Shown here piece after piece: positions 45,840 through 57,480 of a stretch of DNA of 64,000 bases. Within the stretch, counting starts at the first letter, position 1, and each line of letters starts with the position of its first letter. This stretch comes from Isoetes taiwanensis (Eukaryota; Streptophyta; Lycopodiopsida; Isoetales; Isoetaceae). Position numbers and translations under genes: made by a program. The stretch lies in the NCBI GenBank assembly GCA_021234155.1, contig JAJEKV010000006.1:7348435-7412434 (forward strand), given 5' to 3'. The notes beneath the pieces are model-generated. The model worked only from the letters and a program-made list of their open reading frames with translations, searched no databases and was not told the origin of the DNA.

Positions 45840-46530
45840 AGGGTTTCGGTGGTGACACCTCCTGAATGGAGGCGATATCTTACGAAATAATGATATATGC
45901 ATAGTAGATGGACAAAGGGGAAGAGAATTGCTGGGCGATAAACCAAGAAGAAGGCGGTCGATCGGAAAAGAAAGAAATCAAAGTGCGGCAATCTGATGTA
46001 GGGGATGCTTAGGACGGTGTGCTTGTCTGTTGGGGCATGCCTAAATGCGGAAAGGGGATTGAACTCTTGTGCAACTTGGGGAGGTACCTTTATGCGTATA
46101 TGATCAATTATATCATCCATAAGACATGAAGGATTAAAACACAACCTCAGGGGATGTTAAAAGGGAAATAATGGAAGTTTTGGGGAGACAAAAATCTGAT
46201 AAGGCAAAGAGGATAAAGATAGAACCTTGAAATGCTTTAACCTGTTGCAATTAATTGAAGGTGTTAAATCGAGAATCCGAAGGCATCGTGTGCTACTTGT
46301 GAGTTTGACTATGCGAGGTAATGTGTAAACAAGCGTGAGAAAAATCCACTTGAGTATGTATGCGAGTGCTTCTTACGGAGGAATTTGATAAAATTAAAAT
46401 GATGGGAAGCCCTTGATAGGCTAAGGGAGGAGGAATTTGGCATCAAATTAAAGCGAGAACCGCCTGAGAAGCTGACAGGGCGCTGGGGCCTCGATACCTC
46501 GGCATCCGTGCACAATACAAGGCCCCGAGC
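45840..46530 (+). repeat. Family C repeat, copy 2
   Basis: Direct copy of 26190-26790, with the shared GGGGCATGCCT, GATTGAACTCTTGTGC, ATATCATCCATAAGACA and GGGAGGAGGAATTTGGCATC landmarks in the same order. The similarity is moderate with many small indels. Confidence 0.75.
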
Positions 46531-46589
46531 CATGGGGGTAAGAAAAACAAATTAAACCCATGGTGTAAGTATCCAAACTTCACTATTGA

Positions 46590-47435
46590 AATAAAAGAGG
46601 CATTGTTATTTACTCCTCCAAAATGTTCTCTCCAAGAAAAGTTCTAATATTATTGCTCTTGGAACGTGTGAAAAGATTGAAGCTCCTCTTTTTGGGGTTG
46701 ATTCTAAAATTTATAAATCGAATACCTTTGGGTATTTGAAAGTCGAGTACCATAATAACCTCTTCTTTATATCATTTTGAAGATTATCATTATGCAGTAA
46801 CGTTAGTTTGTTTAGATAATTATGGACAACTAGTGTGTTGGATTCTAAGCTTCTATGCATGGGTTTTGAGCCTTGCTATAGAAAGTAAGTAATTTTGGTA
46901 TTTGAGCCTTGCTATTGTAGAAAACCTATTTGGTATTTTTGGGTATTTGAGCCTTGCTATGAAAAGCTTTTTTGATATTTTTGTCTCTTAGTTGAAATCA
47001 AATTTAGTCTTAAAGCCATAACAAGCCGTAGTTTTAACAAGGCGAGTCGAGAATCCACACATCTGGGGCCGGTAGATTTTCAAAGGATTTCTAACACGAT
47101 TGAAAAGATTTGCATTTTATTTAATATCGGCAAACACATCACAAAGTTAGAACGTTAGAAATCATCATCTCGGTTAAAGCAAAGCCTGCTAAATATGAAG
47201 AAAATTATGTATAATTTCTGACATTTGGAGTTATAGTGGTGATCACACTTTTTTCCACTACTACACGTAAGATGCATTGGCTCTCATTGACTACACATAG
47301 TTTTCACCATATAAATCTTTCGAACTTTGACATGTTTCATAGAGTGCTTAAATGTCTGATCTTAATTTGCTCTCAAAATTTAGTATATATCTTGAAATCC
47401 GCACTTTTCCCTAGCACTTACAAGGCGACTTTTTA
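46590..47435 (+). repeat. Family E repeat, copy 1 (degenerate)
   Basis: Direct, diverged copy of 48530-49150. Shared: GGCATTGTTATTTACTCC (GGGATTGTTATTTACTCC there), GAAGATTATCATTATGCAG, TTCAAAGGATTTCTAACACG, ATTGAAAAGA, AATCATCATCTC and GAAGAAAATTATGTATA. The 147-codon frame of copy 2 is destroyed here by stops and by extra sequence, including the repeats at 46865-46985. Confidence 0.8.
46865..46985 (+). repeat. Threefold short repeat, about 36-44 bp spacing
   Basis: GTATTTGAGCCTTGCTAT, or its close variant TTTTGAGCCTTGCTAT, occurs at about 46864, 46899 and 46943. Each is followed by an A/G-rich stretch and TTGGTATTT or TTGATATTT. Copy 2 of family E has no such array, so it arose after the two copies separated. 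Confidence 0.85.
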
Positions 47436-48500
47436 TAGTGGATGCAATGGGGTTATCAAATTACCTCCAAAGCGGTTGATGATTTGAGATCCACCACCTC
47501 CTCATCTCTGTTATGCATTTTCACCTACATGGCAGCGACAAGGTGCAAATCTTGCTTTCGACCACTAGCACATAATCTCACGACCTTGGATTCACCCCTC
47601 TGATTCTCACATAGACAAAGTGTCGAAGGAGGATAGCCGATACAACTCTCTGGACCCGATTGCAAATGAGCAAGTCAAATATATTGCACATTTGAAGAAA
47701 CTATCTTCCAAATCTAAGTGATTGGATAATCAGCGAGGGCGTCCATGGCCAAAAGTGTTATGTTGTCTAGAGAACGTAACATGTAGATTGCTTGAAGGAT
47801 TTTGTTAGTTGCTCCCATTCCTCTGCATATGCATCAAATCTCAAGAAACATCATATATCCTAAGCGTTTGTCTTTAAATAAATATATAAAAGACTCTTAC
47901 GGTTCCCCATGGACCTCAAACTTTGGAAGAGGTTTGCTTGATGCCATACACTTAATTGGCATGTTGCCATGAAGCCCTCACCTTGAGGAGGCGAGGTTTT
48001 AGAACCTCGACGAGATTTAATCTATTGCAGCGACTCGAGAGTTTGACTTTATTTTCCTTATTTCTTGTCTTCATCGGCTGAGGTTTTAGATTTGTAGGAA
48101 TTTGTTCTTCCTCGAGGCGTACGGATTGGTTCGGTCTAGGTTTCCATAAATAAATTGGGCATGGATGAGGTAGATCTTGCAAGAGTTTTGAGGTCTATAG
48201 TTTCATGGAAAAGCAACCTTATTGTAATCGCGAATTAGATTACAAAACAACCATATCTTGGGCATTTCACGTGCTGGCGGACACATGGGCCGGATGAAGG
48301 ATGGATGAATGGATAGATAGGCCTTTTAACGTCCATGAAAATTACATAATTATTTTATCAATGCTTTTCTTTGTAGATCCTAAAATGACAAAGTTGAAGC
48401 ATTGTGTTTTATACTTGTGTGATATAGATGCAACATAAAATGCATTCAAGCTTTGACATAATAATGTATTATAAAAGGTGATACAACTATGTGAATGAGG
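47436..48500. other. No gene recognised
   Basis: Mixed composition. A minus-strand frame at 48182-47952 is Pro/Lys/Arg-rich but without motif. Nothing here matches other parts of the window. Confidence 0.4.
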
Positions 48501-48504
48501 AAAG

Positions 48505-48948
48505 TTGTCACATGATGGTGTGAAAATACCCAAAAATTTAATGGGAAAATTTGAGGTACTACTGAAATATGAGGGATTGTTATTTACTCCACAAAGAAGA
48601 GTGCAATATGTAAATGAATACCATAACAACAGCAGCTTAGTATATGAAGATTATCATTATGCAGCAGCATTAGTTGCATTAGTTCTAGCTAAGCTTTCTT
48701 TGCATGGACTTAAACTTGTGAAAAGCCTATTTTGTTTCTCATTCGAAATCAGGCCTACCCTAAAAGCGATAATGATCCGGCAGTTTACCGAGGCAAAATA
48801 CAGAATCACATCCAGGCGAGAGCAGATTTTCAAAAGGATTTCTAAGACGATTGAAAAGACTGTAGGTTATAGAATTAGTACCTGGCGAGCACATCTACAA
48901 GCTAGAATTTCAAGAAATCATCACCTCAGGCTAGGCAAAGCGCCTTAA
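48505..48948 (+). CDS. 147-residue basic protein of unknown function, inside family E
   Basis: The cleanest open frame in the right half: ATG at 48505, stop TAA at 48946-48948. Visible layout: an N-terminal part with KFEVLLKYEGLLFTPQRR and NEYHNNSSLVYEDYHY (about residues 15-53), then a hydrophobic stretch AAALVALVLAKLSLHGLKLV (about residues 54-73) that could be a membrane or amphipathic helix, then a strongly basic C-terminal half (KYRITSRREQIFKRISKTIE, TWRAHLQARISRNHHLR). There is no signal peptide, zinc motif or known domain. It lies within a repeat whose other copy (46590-47435) has lost the frame, so it may be a transposon-encoded accessory protein, a captured exon, or a chance frame. 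I see no promoter or neighbouring partner gene. Function unknown. Confidence 0.3.
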   Translation: MSHDGVKIPKNLMGKFEVLLKYEGLLFTPQRRVQYVNEYHNNSSLVYEDYHYAAALVALVLAKLSLHGLKLVKSLFCFSFEIRPTLKAIMIRQFTEAKYRITSRREQIFKRISKTIEKTVGYRISTWRAHLQARISRNHHLRLGKAP

Positions 48949-49150
48949 AATACGAAGAAAATTATGTATATCGAGTTTTACAGTTTATTCATAATAGTAT
49001 TGAATTCACCAGCAGGTAATGATGGCACACTCATCAGTTCCACAGTATATTTTTCACAGTAATGTGAAGATGCGATTTTAATTTGCTCCCAAAATCACCC
49101 AAATTGTCATAATATCACGCTTTTACAGCACCTGCTGGGTGACTTGATCC
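48530..49150 (+). repeat. Family E repeat, copy 2
   Basis: Matches 46590-47435 from GGGATTGTTATTTACTCC to beyond AAGAAAATTATGTATATCG; the weaker 3' part aligns through TTTTAATTTGCTCCCAAAAT (TCTTAATTTGCTCTCAAAAT in copy 1, about 47362). It carries the 147-codon frame. Confidence 0.8.
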
Positions 49151-49834
49151 TCAGCTCGTATTTGAAAGTGTTGGCATATTGAAATCGATGTGGAATATTG
49201 GGCTTCATCAAATTTCCAGCATTCACCACACAATCGTCCGAGCCTCGCGAAGATACTTCAAGTTAACCAGCCTTGCGGTACAAATTCACCACATGACATG
49301 AACTACTCCAACTGCACGAAAATGGGCATCACCAGGTTATGCTGGTATGATTTAAGGGTACATTTGGTAATGGAGCCATCTCTAGCACAGAAGAATCTGA
49401 ATGAAATTGGCATTTTTTGCCTTTGATGGATTCACCTGTATGTAGTAAATAAACAAAGCTATTTGAGAGATGAACAAAGCTTCAAACAAAAGACGAACAA
49501 GAACCAGAACAGAACAGATTGGTAGATGCTTTAAGTACCTAAAAGCTCCGTTTGGTTGAACATGAAGCAGCCAAGTGGTAAAAGCAAAGCCAAATGAGCA
49601 GAGCAAGTGTTAATCCGCACAAAACTCCTCTTCTCTGATACCATTTCAAATCCTTCAGTACACACAATTCACATGTTCATGATTTGAAATTGGCATTTAA
49701 ATGCGCTGATGGAGACATCAAGCAGTCGAAGAATTAAGCATGTGGGCATACGAATATCAGGTACGAAAAGTACGACATATGTTCCGTAGCCAGGCCAGTA
49801 TTAGTTCAAGTTTTTCTCTTGTAGACAGAACTTT
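49151..49834. other. No gene recognised
   Basis: Short frames on both strands (49190-49426 plus, 49606-49382 minus) with no recognisable features. Confidence 0.4.
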
Positions 49835-51160
49835 CGTAAAGCAAAAGAAACCCAAGTACTCCTTTTGGGTTTGGAGTCTTTGTTTTGCCAATGTATGCAT
49901 AGAACCAATCTTCCAGGGTGCAAGAGCGAATGTTTACGAGTTGTAGAAGAAAAAGACTCGTATATATTAAGAAGAACAAAAGAACACACATATTCAGCTT
50001 TGTATATACATATGATAACACATATTAAGCTTTATGTATTTAACAGCAGGAACAGAGAACTTAAGCACAGGTGTTCACTTGAAAGTGATCTTAAGGGGAA
50101 GAGTGCCAAAGGGAAATTATGGGTATTCATGGAAGCATCCACCGGTAAAGGGCTTACACCAAGAAATTTACCAGTATTTTTCTACGAACAGAGGTCATCA
50201 CCAAGTTTGGCACCATTGTTAAACATGTCTTTGAATAGAACAGCACTTGGGCAGGGCGGCCTTCAGGACCCTCAAATTCCAGGCTTTAGGGGTCCACATG
50301 ACAACAAGGGATGCATCTCTGCCAGTAGGTAGATGAGAAACCCAGAAGAAGTATGTGGGGAGGCAGAAGAGGACTTCGTCATGCTGGATTTGGTGGGGAA
50401 GGCAGTCCTTCCACAGGCATGCCAAGATTCGTTGAGACAGCAGGGGAACTTCCGTTTGCCTGGGTGTTGTTGACAAGGGCAATTGCCATTTTTGGCTTTG
50501 CAGTTATGAGATACCAGAAAGGATGATGGAAACTTCATGGTTCTCGGATTGAAGCCCTGATTCCTTCACTACCTGAGCGGTTGCCATCTCTTTACTTATG
50601 ATTTCTGGCTCTTTGGCTCAAGCTCTTCCTGCTCAGTATGCTCCACAACTCCTCCATTTTATATATAAGCTGGCCTTTGGTCCCATCCCAACCAGACTGC
50701 ACATAGAATTATTGTGGCAAAAGTGAGATGACCACATTAAGCCTTCAGGTATTACATAATTGATGCTTCAAAGTGGTCCAATACTAAGAAGTGAAGATCC
50801 AAGATAATGCCGTTTATGAGGCCAGGATTTGTAGAGTATTTGGACATTTCCCACTGACTAGATTCTACTAGCCCCTAATCAAAGGATTATCTCCGTGTTC
50901 CAAGCGGTTGCTAGAATGCTATATTTCATTTGTGGCCATGTGCCATATGATTCCAATATTGGTGCATCACCCGGTTGGCACATTGACCCCTTTGTAACAT
51001 CTTATTGTTGCAATATTGTTATTTTAAAGCTTATTATAGCTGACTGAAGATAACATCTAATTGAGAAGATTAGAATTTGGAGAGAAGGCGATCCTTGGCA
51101 TTGAAGCTCATTGTGTTTGATCTATTGGGTTTTACTAATGAAAATTGAAGGATTGTAATT
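49835..51160 (-). repeat. Family B repeat, right copy
   Basis: Reverse complement of 11595-12945. It contains TATATATTAAGAAGAACAAA (about 49961-49980), the block GGTCCACATGACAACAAGGGATGCATCTCTGCCAG (read in two pieces around 50291-50325) that matches left-copy 12426-12464, and TCCATTTTATATATAAGC (50655-50672). The minus-strand frames 50538-50272 and 50482-50219 overlap plus-strand 12154-12477 of the other copy in sense, giving CLPHQIQHDEVLF in both, but with different frameshifts. Confidence 0.85.
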
Positions 51161-51796
51161 TTGTTATTCTTATTTTAACCGAACACGAGAACACGTGCCT
51201 TCTCTTCCGGGTCAAGAACTTTCCTATGTAGACATGTCCAAGTCAATGCGTTTGCATTTAAGCAAATTTCTAGCCATAAAGATGAATTTGGTGGTTGGGG
51301 TGAGGATTAGAAATAATACGTGCATTAATCTTGCTCATTCTCTTTTATTTTCTTTTCCTTTTTTAACAAAAATAAAAACTATATGATTTCAAGCGCCCAT
51401 ATACAAAACTAGTAGCAATTCCTTAGATTTATATATTAAAATTATTACGAATTTGGAATCTAGTAGAGGCGAACTTGCGAAGCATCAACTTTTGGGCATT
51501 CTTTGCTCATTATGGATCGCAATATTGTCTTTGAAATCTACATGCATATTTCAACGCATTTTAATGTTGGGGAATTTAGCTTCGATTGCATAAAGACGGT
51601 GAGTACTTCACATGTTTAAAATTGACTTCCTCAAATCACGGTGACTATCTGCGTGTGGCAAGAGACATGCCAAGTTTGAGGCCAACGAGAATTGCATTCA
51701 ATGTATGGTGAGAACTTAGCAGCAGCGTTGAAGGTTTTGTACATCAGTATGTGTATCCCAGTAGGATCACGCCAATACGCTTATCTTACGAGTTTA
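51161..51796. other. No gene recognised
   Basis: AT-rich interval between families B and F with no repeat partner and no convincing frame. Confidence 0.45.
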
Positions 51797-53318
51797 TAAG
51801 TTATATATCTTGTATTATGCATTCTATCCCAAATCTTATTAGGTGCAAAACTTTGTGGAAAACCGTGGGTCTCTCGAAAAGTAATTTGAAAACAAAGAGA
51901 TTAAAAATTCATTATATACAAGATAAGCATACACCTTTACCTTCAAAACTTTCAAATCTTGTATGAACCGTCCTTTTAACCAAGATTTATTGCAGGTTTA
52001 TTTTGAATTTGCTCTTAAACAAATGGATTTTAGGGCTTTAATGCTCTTTAAGCATCACGTAACTTATGTTTTCCTATGCAGTTGGTGCCTTAGTTCATGT
52101 GGAGGATCACGAAAGATATCTTATTATCTATCTTTAAGAAATTGCTAGATCTATAGGCTGCTTTATTGCATATGGACAAACGATTGTAGTTTCATTACAT
52201 ATACGATCACGAGTTAAGGTACTTCGCACCATGCGGTACATAAGCTACATACTTATTATTCATTTGTGCAAGGGTAGGAATGTTTTTGTTTGTTTATGCA
52301 ACATACATGCGATACATACTTTGGCAAATTCTGATACCCATATTTTATGGTTATTTTTCAAAAAGGGAATTTTTTTGGGTTAGCATTACATATCGTATGT
52401 ATTTTATGAGATAGTGCATTACCATACACACATACTTTAAACAAGAACTTTTTAACATACTTTTCATATATTAAATGCGGCTAACATATATTACTCCATA
52501 TTTGTATGCGTTACATGCATTGCCATACCTACACGCCTACGATGCGGAATGTCTATACTACGAGGATAGATGTATGGGATTAAAATAATATAACTTATTT
52601 GTGGTTAATCATTTTTTGGGTCTACTATCACAGGTACGTTCCTATCATATCTTTGGGGCTTATGGTCTAATATTCGTTTTGTTTCTTTCTCTAGCATTTT
52701 GGTCCAAGAATGAAGAAAGAGAGGAACAAGTTTTCTTTTCAACTAACAACTTGTTGACTATGGCTAGATCAGGACTGCTTTGGCTTAGGATTTGATGGAA
52801 GGGTCCACATGCTATTATGGCAGTTAGAACATACATCTACTTGTATTCTACATGTCGTATGCGATAATGGTAGGAGTTTGTAATAATCAACGCCAACAAT
52901 AAGTAAATGCTATAGTTAGGATTGAATACCAATAGTTTGCTTATTTTAACATTATGGTCTATAACTGTATTTATATCACGTACCACCATTTTATCCATTT
53001 GAGCATTCATGTGTCCATGCACCATCTAGGATTATCTAACTATTGTACAACAAGTATTCTCATTCTCAAAGTATCTAGCTAGGATATAAAAAGCTCATTT
53101 TCTTGTTTTGGATCCTTTAAATGGCAATTGGATACTTGATGAAGAAAGTATCGTAGAAGATGGCCAAAACCCTTTTAGATGCAGTATATTATCGTGTATC
53201 ACCATAACTCACGGCTATTTATAATAAAGTGGGTAAACATATTTAAGCATAGACTACACAAAATTCACACTTGTTTTGATTAGCGAAGCATTCCTGAAGT
53301 GTTTTAGAAGAACCTTAA
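51797..53318 (+). repeat. Family F repeat, copy 1
   Basis: Runs from TATAAGTTATATATCTTGTA to AGCATTCCTGAAGTGTTTTAGAAG and matches 53364-54640 in order: ATACAAGATAAGCATAC, CTTGTATGAACCGTCCTTTT, TAACTTATGTTTTCCTATG, TTATTATCTATCTTTA, GTGTCCATGCACCATC, TTATCTAACTATTGTACAAC, TTCTCATTCTCAAAGTATC, GGATCCTTTAAATGGC and AGACTACACAAA. It holds about 685 bp (52302-52985) not present in copy 2. Confidence 0.92.
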
Positions 53319-53363
53319 TGTTGGTTTTATTACATCATGTATCAGCCGGATATTGACAATGGC

Positions 53364-54640
53364 TATAAGTTATATATCTTGTATTATGCATTCTATACCC
53401 CAAATTTTTATTAGGTACTTTGGAAAAGCGTGGGTCTCAAAGACTAATTTGAAAACAAGAGAATAAAGTCGAAGCATATACAAGATAAGCATACTACTTG
53501 CCTTCAAAACTTTCAAATCTTGTATGAACCGTCCTTTTTAACTAAGGTCTATTGCGGTTTATTTGAATGCACTCTTAAACAAAAATGATTTTAAGGGTTT
53601 AATGCTCTTTGCATACGTAACTTATGTTTTCCTATGGAGTTGGTGCCTTGATTCATGTAGAGGAGATCACGAAAGATATTTTATTATCTATCTTTAGAAA
53701 TTACTTTGGATCTCTGTTTGCTTATTGCATATGGGCGGACCAATCGCGGTTTTCATTTTTATATGCGTTCACGAGTTGGTACCTTACGCACCATCTTAGG
53801 TACATCGCTACATCTTATTCATTTTGTGCAAAAATTGAGATTTTTATTTGTTGTCTAACATAACCATTTTATCCATTTAATTATTCATGTGTCCATGCAC
53901 CATCACGGATTATCTAACTATTGTACAACAATTATTCTCATTCTCAAAGTATCACAGCTAGGATATTCAATCCTTCATTTTTGCTTGTTTACGGATCCTT
54001 TAAATGGCCGAGGTGGATGCCAATGGAGAAAGTATCGTGAAGATGGCCAAGAAAACCGCTTCGAGTGAGGCATATTATCGTGTATCACCATAGCTCCTAG
54101 CTATATATAATAAAAGTAAGTAGACATATTTAAGCATGATATGCCAGCAAAATAACTTGGGGGGTCGAGGGGATTTGATATGGATGTAAAAATAACATAT
54201 CCACGAAACCTGGAGCTATATATCCCTCAAACAATACCGTGGGTTGTTATTAAAAAACATAGATTCAAGATAAAAATAATCACATTAGCTCAGCGGGTAT
54301 ATTGGTTAAAGTAGTCTTATTAGGACATTAGGTTATTTTGGTAGAGGTTAGAGCTTAGTATTTCATATTCAAAATCTTAGAGCCAAGAAAGCCATATAGG
54401 GATTCGATATTCCCTCAAAACCTTAGTAGCGTATTTCATAGCTTTCAAGCAGTAGCCTCAATCATAAATGACTATAAAGCGAAGCGAGAGAGGTGCTCAT
54501 AGGGCCCAACATCTGATGGTAGTAGGATCGAAATGAATCCAGAAGCGACTTCTGTTAGTCGAGGTGCACCTGCGTATAGAATATGTAGACTACACAAATT
54601 CACACTTGTTTGATTAGCTGAGCATTCACCGTGTTCTAGA
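53364..54640 (+). repeat. Family F repeat, copy 2
   Basis: Direct copy following copy 1 after about 45 bp. Compared with copy 1 it lacks 52302-52985 (the join here reads CTAACATAACCATTTTATCC near 53858) and contains an extra segment at about 54137-54590. The small frame 53624-53863 is a shadow. Confidence 0.92.
54137..54590 (+). mobile_element. Insertion with Pol III-box-like sequences (possible SINE)
   Basis: About 450 bp that separate TTTAAGCAT from AGACTACACAAA, sequences that are adjacent in family F copy 1 (53242-53262). It contains TTAGCTCAGCGGG (54285-54297), a good match to a tRNA internal A box, and GATTCGATATTCC (54401-54413), B-box-like. Their separation of about 100 bp is too large for a normal tRNA head, so a tRNA-derived SINE with an internal insertion, or coincidence, are the options. 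No poly(A) tail and no clear TSD are visible. Confidence 0.35.
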
Positions 54641-55840
54641 AGAAGCGGGGCATTTCTTGAAAAAATGTTAAAGTTCATATCAAAATTTCATGGTGAATTA
54701 AAGGTGATAATTTGAAGGATCTTTCCTACTATATAGCAGTTATGCTCACGAGATGATGCATTATGAAAGCAGAACAAATAAGGCGAAGATAGTTGATTTG
54801 AACAAGGGATACTATAGTGATGAGATTGAGCGAGCAAAGGAAAGTTCTTAAGAATAACCATCAAGATTATGGTGAAACAAAGTTTATATATATGCATGAT
54901 GGAGCATAAAGAAATAGTACAAAAGGTTAGAATGCCCCTAGCGTTGAGTTTAGTAAAATATGAAAGAAAAGAAAAAGAGAAAATTATATTTACATTTGGA
55001 AGGTTGGCATTAGGAGGGCTAATATTTTCAAGGGGAGTTCCGCGATTTTTGGGCATATAACTTATCTGCATGCCACCCGAGGAGGGTTTTTTTGGACCCA
55101 TTTTCATACATATCTGATTGTTGGGGGTCCTTTTAGAGTATTTTTGCACTATCTAAGGTAATTTTTATTGAAAGGGGTCAAAATTTGGCGCAAGATCGTA
55201 TCTGAGGGGGTTTTTGCCACCCCATGCCTTGCCAGAATGGCATATCCCCCCTTATACGTAGTGAATCCCCTTGAATATTTTGGAGAGGCAGAAGTAGTTC
55301 AAAATACGGTCCAATGCCATAGAGACATGCTCGGATCGAGAAAGCGTGATATAGCAATGGTTTAGGCTATCAGCGGGGCGGGATAGCTTTAAATTAAACC
55401 TAAGAAGTATAGATTTTAGCGTAGGTCGAGATAATTGAGACAAAAAGATTACGTGTTTAGTTGAGGTGGCTTTCTTTATTATCTCAATGTCTATTAAAGT
55501 AATATTAAAAAATAAGAATAAGAATGATTTTTTATAGATCGCTGACATTGCTATAATAGCGAGCTTGAGCAATAGTCGGTTGAATTTTTGAGAAGTTATA
55601 ATATGTGATCTCTATGTGGAAGATATTGAAGTAAATAACAATTATACATAGTTATACCATTTGATGGTGAAATTTATGTTTCATAATATTCTAAGTTGTG
55701 AAGATAATTTTTGACAATTGAGGTTGAACTCTTATGTTGTGAATGCTTGGTAACAAATAAATTTTACACATTGAGTATGAGGCGAGGTTGATATTGCATT
55801 GTTTATAGCTGGCGAGGTTTGGTCTTGGGGATTATGATGC
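54641..55840. other. No firm gene; 5' flank of the copia relic
   Basis: Includes a 153-codon minus-strand frame (55149-54688) without motifs, and A/G-rich plus-strand sequence that may hold the decayed LTR or leader of the copia element. I could not find a matching LTR at the other end. Confidence 0.35.
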
Positions 55841-57094
55841 AATTGAAGTATTCAAAAGGAGATTAAGCTTTCAAGTTTGGAAAGAAAAAGTAAACATGTT
55901 TTGCAAGTGGAAGATGCGTGGGATCTTATAGAAAGAAAATGATGTAGAACTTGAGAGTTCATGTGGCGGAAGGTAGTGTGGTTGGAAAAATTATTTGGTA
56001 TTCTGCGGCGGAAAGGCGGGTTCTTCATCTAATGAAGAGCAGTGATGAGTACAAACCGCAGTGAGCGGTGTCGAGGAGGAAGAATATTTGAAGACAACTA
56101 TATAAGATTATGAGAAGCCTTGAGGAAATTATAATGAGCAAGATGAGCATAGTGAAATTTAAAAGCGAGAGGTATGAATCCTAGCTAAGCTAAATGTGGA
56201 AGTATATCTTTTGTTAACTTATGAAGAAAAAACTTCTTCTCCGATAGATGTGCTAGAAAATAGAGTAGAAGATTGAAATTTAATGACAAAACAATGTTAA
56301 CTAGGCTTTTCGAATTTTGACAACATTGTGGCTGATTTAGAAGGCGAGGAGTACTCTATACACAACAACTGACAAGTCTTATACATCTCTAGGATTTATT
56401 TAGAGGGTTTGGGGAATGTAGCAATGTTCATTAGAACTATAGCAAAAACAAGAATGGAAGCGAGAAGAATGCTCAAAGCGAAATTGAACAACGAGTTCTG
56501 AAGAAGGAGACTTCACAAATCGCTACTAAGAACAAAAGGAAAAGAAGATCGAGAAAAATAGGTCCATGCTATAATTGTAGCTGACGGTTTGGACATTGAA
56601 AAGTGGAAGGTATCGGCTTAATGAAGAAAGTTAATTATTTATAAGCATGGAGGGAAGAGCTCATTATGCCTCAAATTGTTGTTCAACTCCAAAGCTTAAT
56701 TCAAGGGGAAGAGAAAAGGCGGAGAAATGCAAGCCACGGAGGAAGAGGCGGGGAAGGGAAGAATAAATATCTTGAAGCAAATGTTCTTTGAAGAAATTCT
56801 ACTTGAAGAAGAGGACACGGGGGAAAGAAATGAAGGTATTATGCTCGCGAGATTCTTTCTTGCCATGATAACATTGACAATGATGATTTTTATGATTTTT
56901 AGATAGTGGAGTCGAAAAACAATTGCATGCAACTCCAAAATCTTGAAGGAGAAAAAAATCAAGGAGGATACATCCAAGTAGGAAATGGAAACTTGCAAAG
57001 GTGGAAGATCTTTGGAAGGAGAAATTATGAAACTTTCACGAGGTACTTTGTGTGTACCAAGAAGTTTAGTCGGGGGTGATATCAATTTCTCGAC

Positions 57095-57480
57095 TTGTGG
57101 AACTTTATGGGTTCAAGGTTGTATTTGAACAAATGCATTGCAAGATTTATGGAAGGAAATAAAGCTGAAGTTCTTAGTAGAGAAGAGTTGAAAATTTGTT
57201 TGTATAAATGCAAAATAATGTTGGAAGTGCAAACTTGTCCACGAATTTCAAATATAGCAACATGGCATCAAAGCCTTGGACATACCAACATTAAAAATAT
57301 AGAAGCAGCGATTAGAATGGATGGATTAAATCTGCTTGAGATAGCAGATTGGAAAATTACATTTAGGGGTTGCATGTTAGGCAAGCATTGAGACTTCCTT
57401 TTTTCAAAGCTAAAAGGAAGATCAAGCGAAATTCCTAGGCTTAATCCATCGACTTATGTGGTCCCATAAATGTAGCCAGT
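57095..57480 (+). pseudogene. copia GAG-pre-integrase and integrase start
   Basis: A 98-codon frame from 57095 contains WHQSLGHTNIKNIEAAIRMD (W at residue 57) followed by GCMLGKH at the end. This is the 'WH..LGH........GL....C..C..GK' pattern of the GAG-pre-integrase zinc-binding domain; the first cysteine of the final pair appears changed. About 57 bases after its stop, IDLCGPINVAS matches the 'ID.CGP....S..G..YF' start of the copia integrase core, with the first catalytic Asp position present. In an active element these join cDNA into the host chromosome; here frameshifts prevent that. Confidence 0.85.

Noticed and set aside
26190-46530. Family C copies as LTRs of a 20 kb element
   Set aside because: They are strongly diverged with many indels, lack TG..CA ends, and the interval contains several unrelated repeats and no coherent retroelement coding.
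1020-51160. One giant inverted duplication (palindrome) with arms containing families A and B
   Set aside because: The order is A, B on the left and A, B again on the right, each individually inverted. A true inverted duplication would give A, B, B, A, and the sequences between A and B do not match across the sides.
54285-54413. A functional tRNA gene
   Set aside because: The A-box-like and B-box-like strings are about 100 bp apart and no cloverleaf can be drawn between them.
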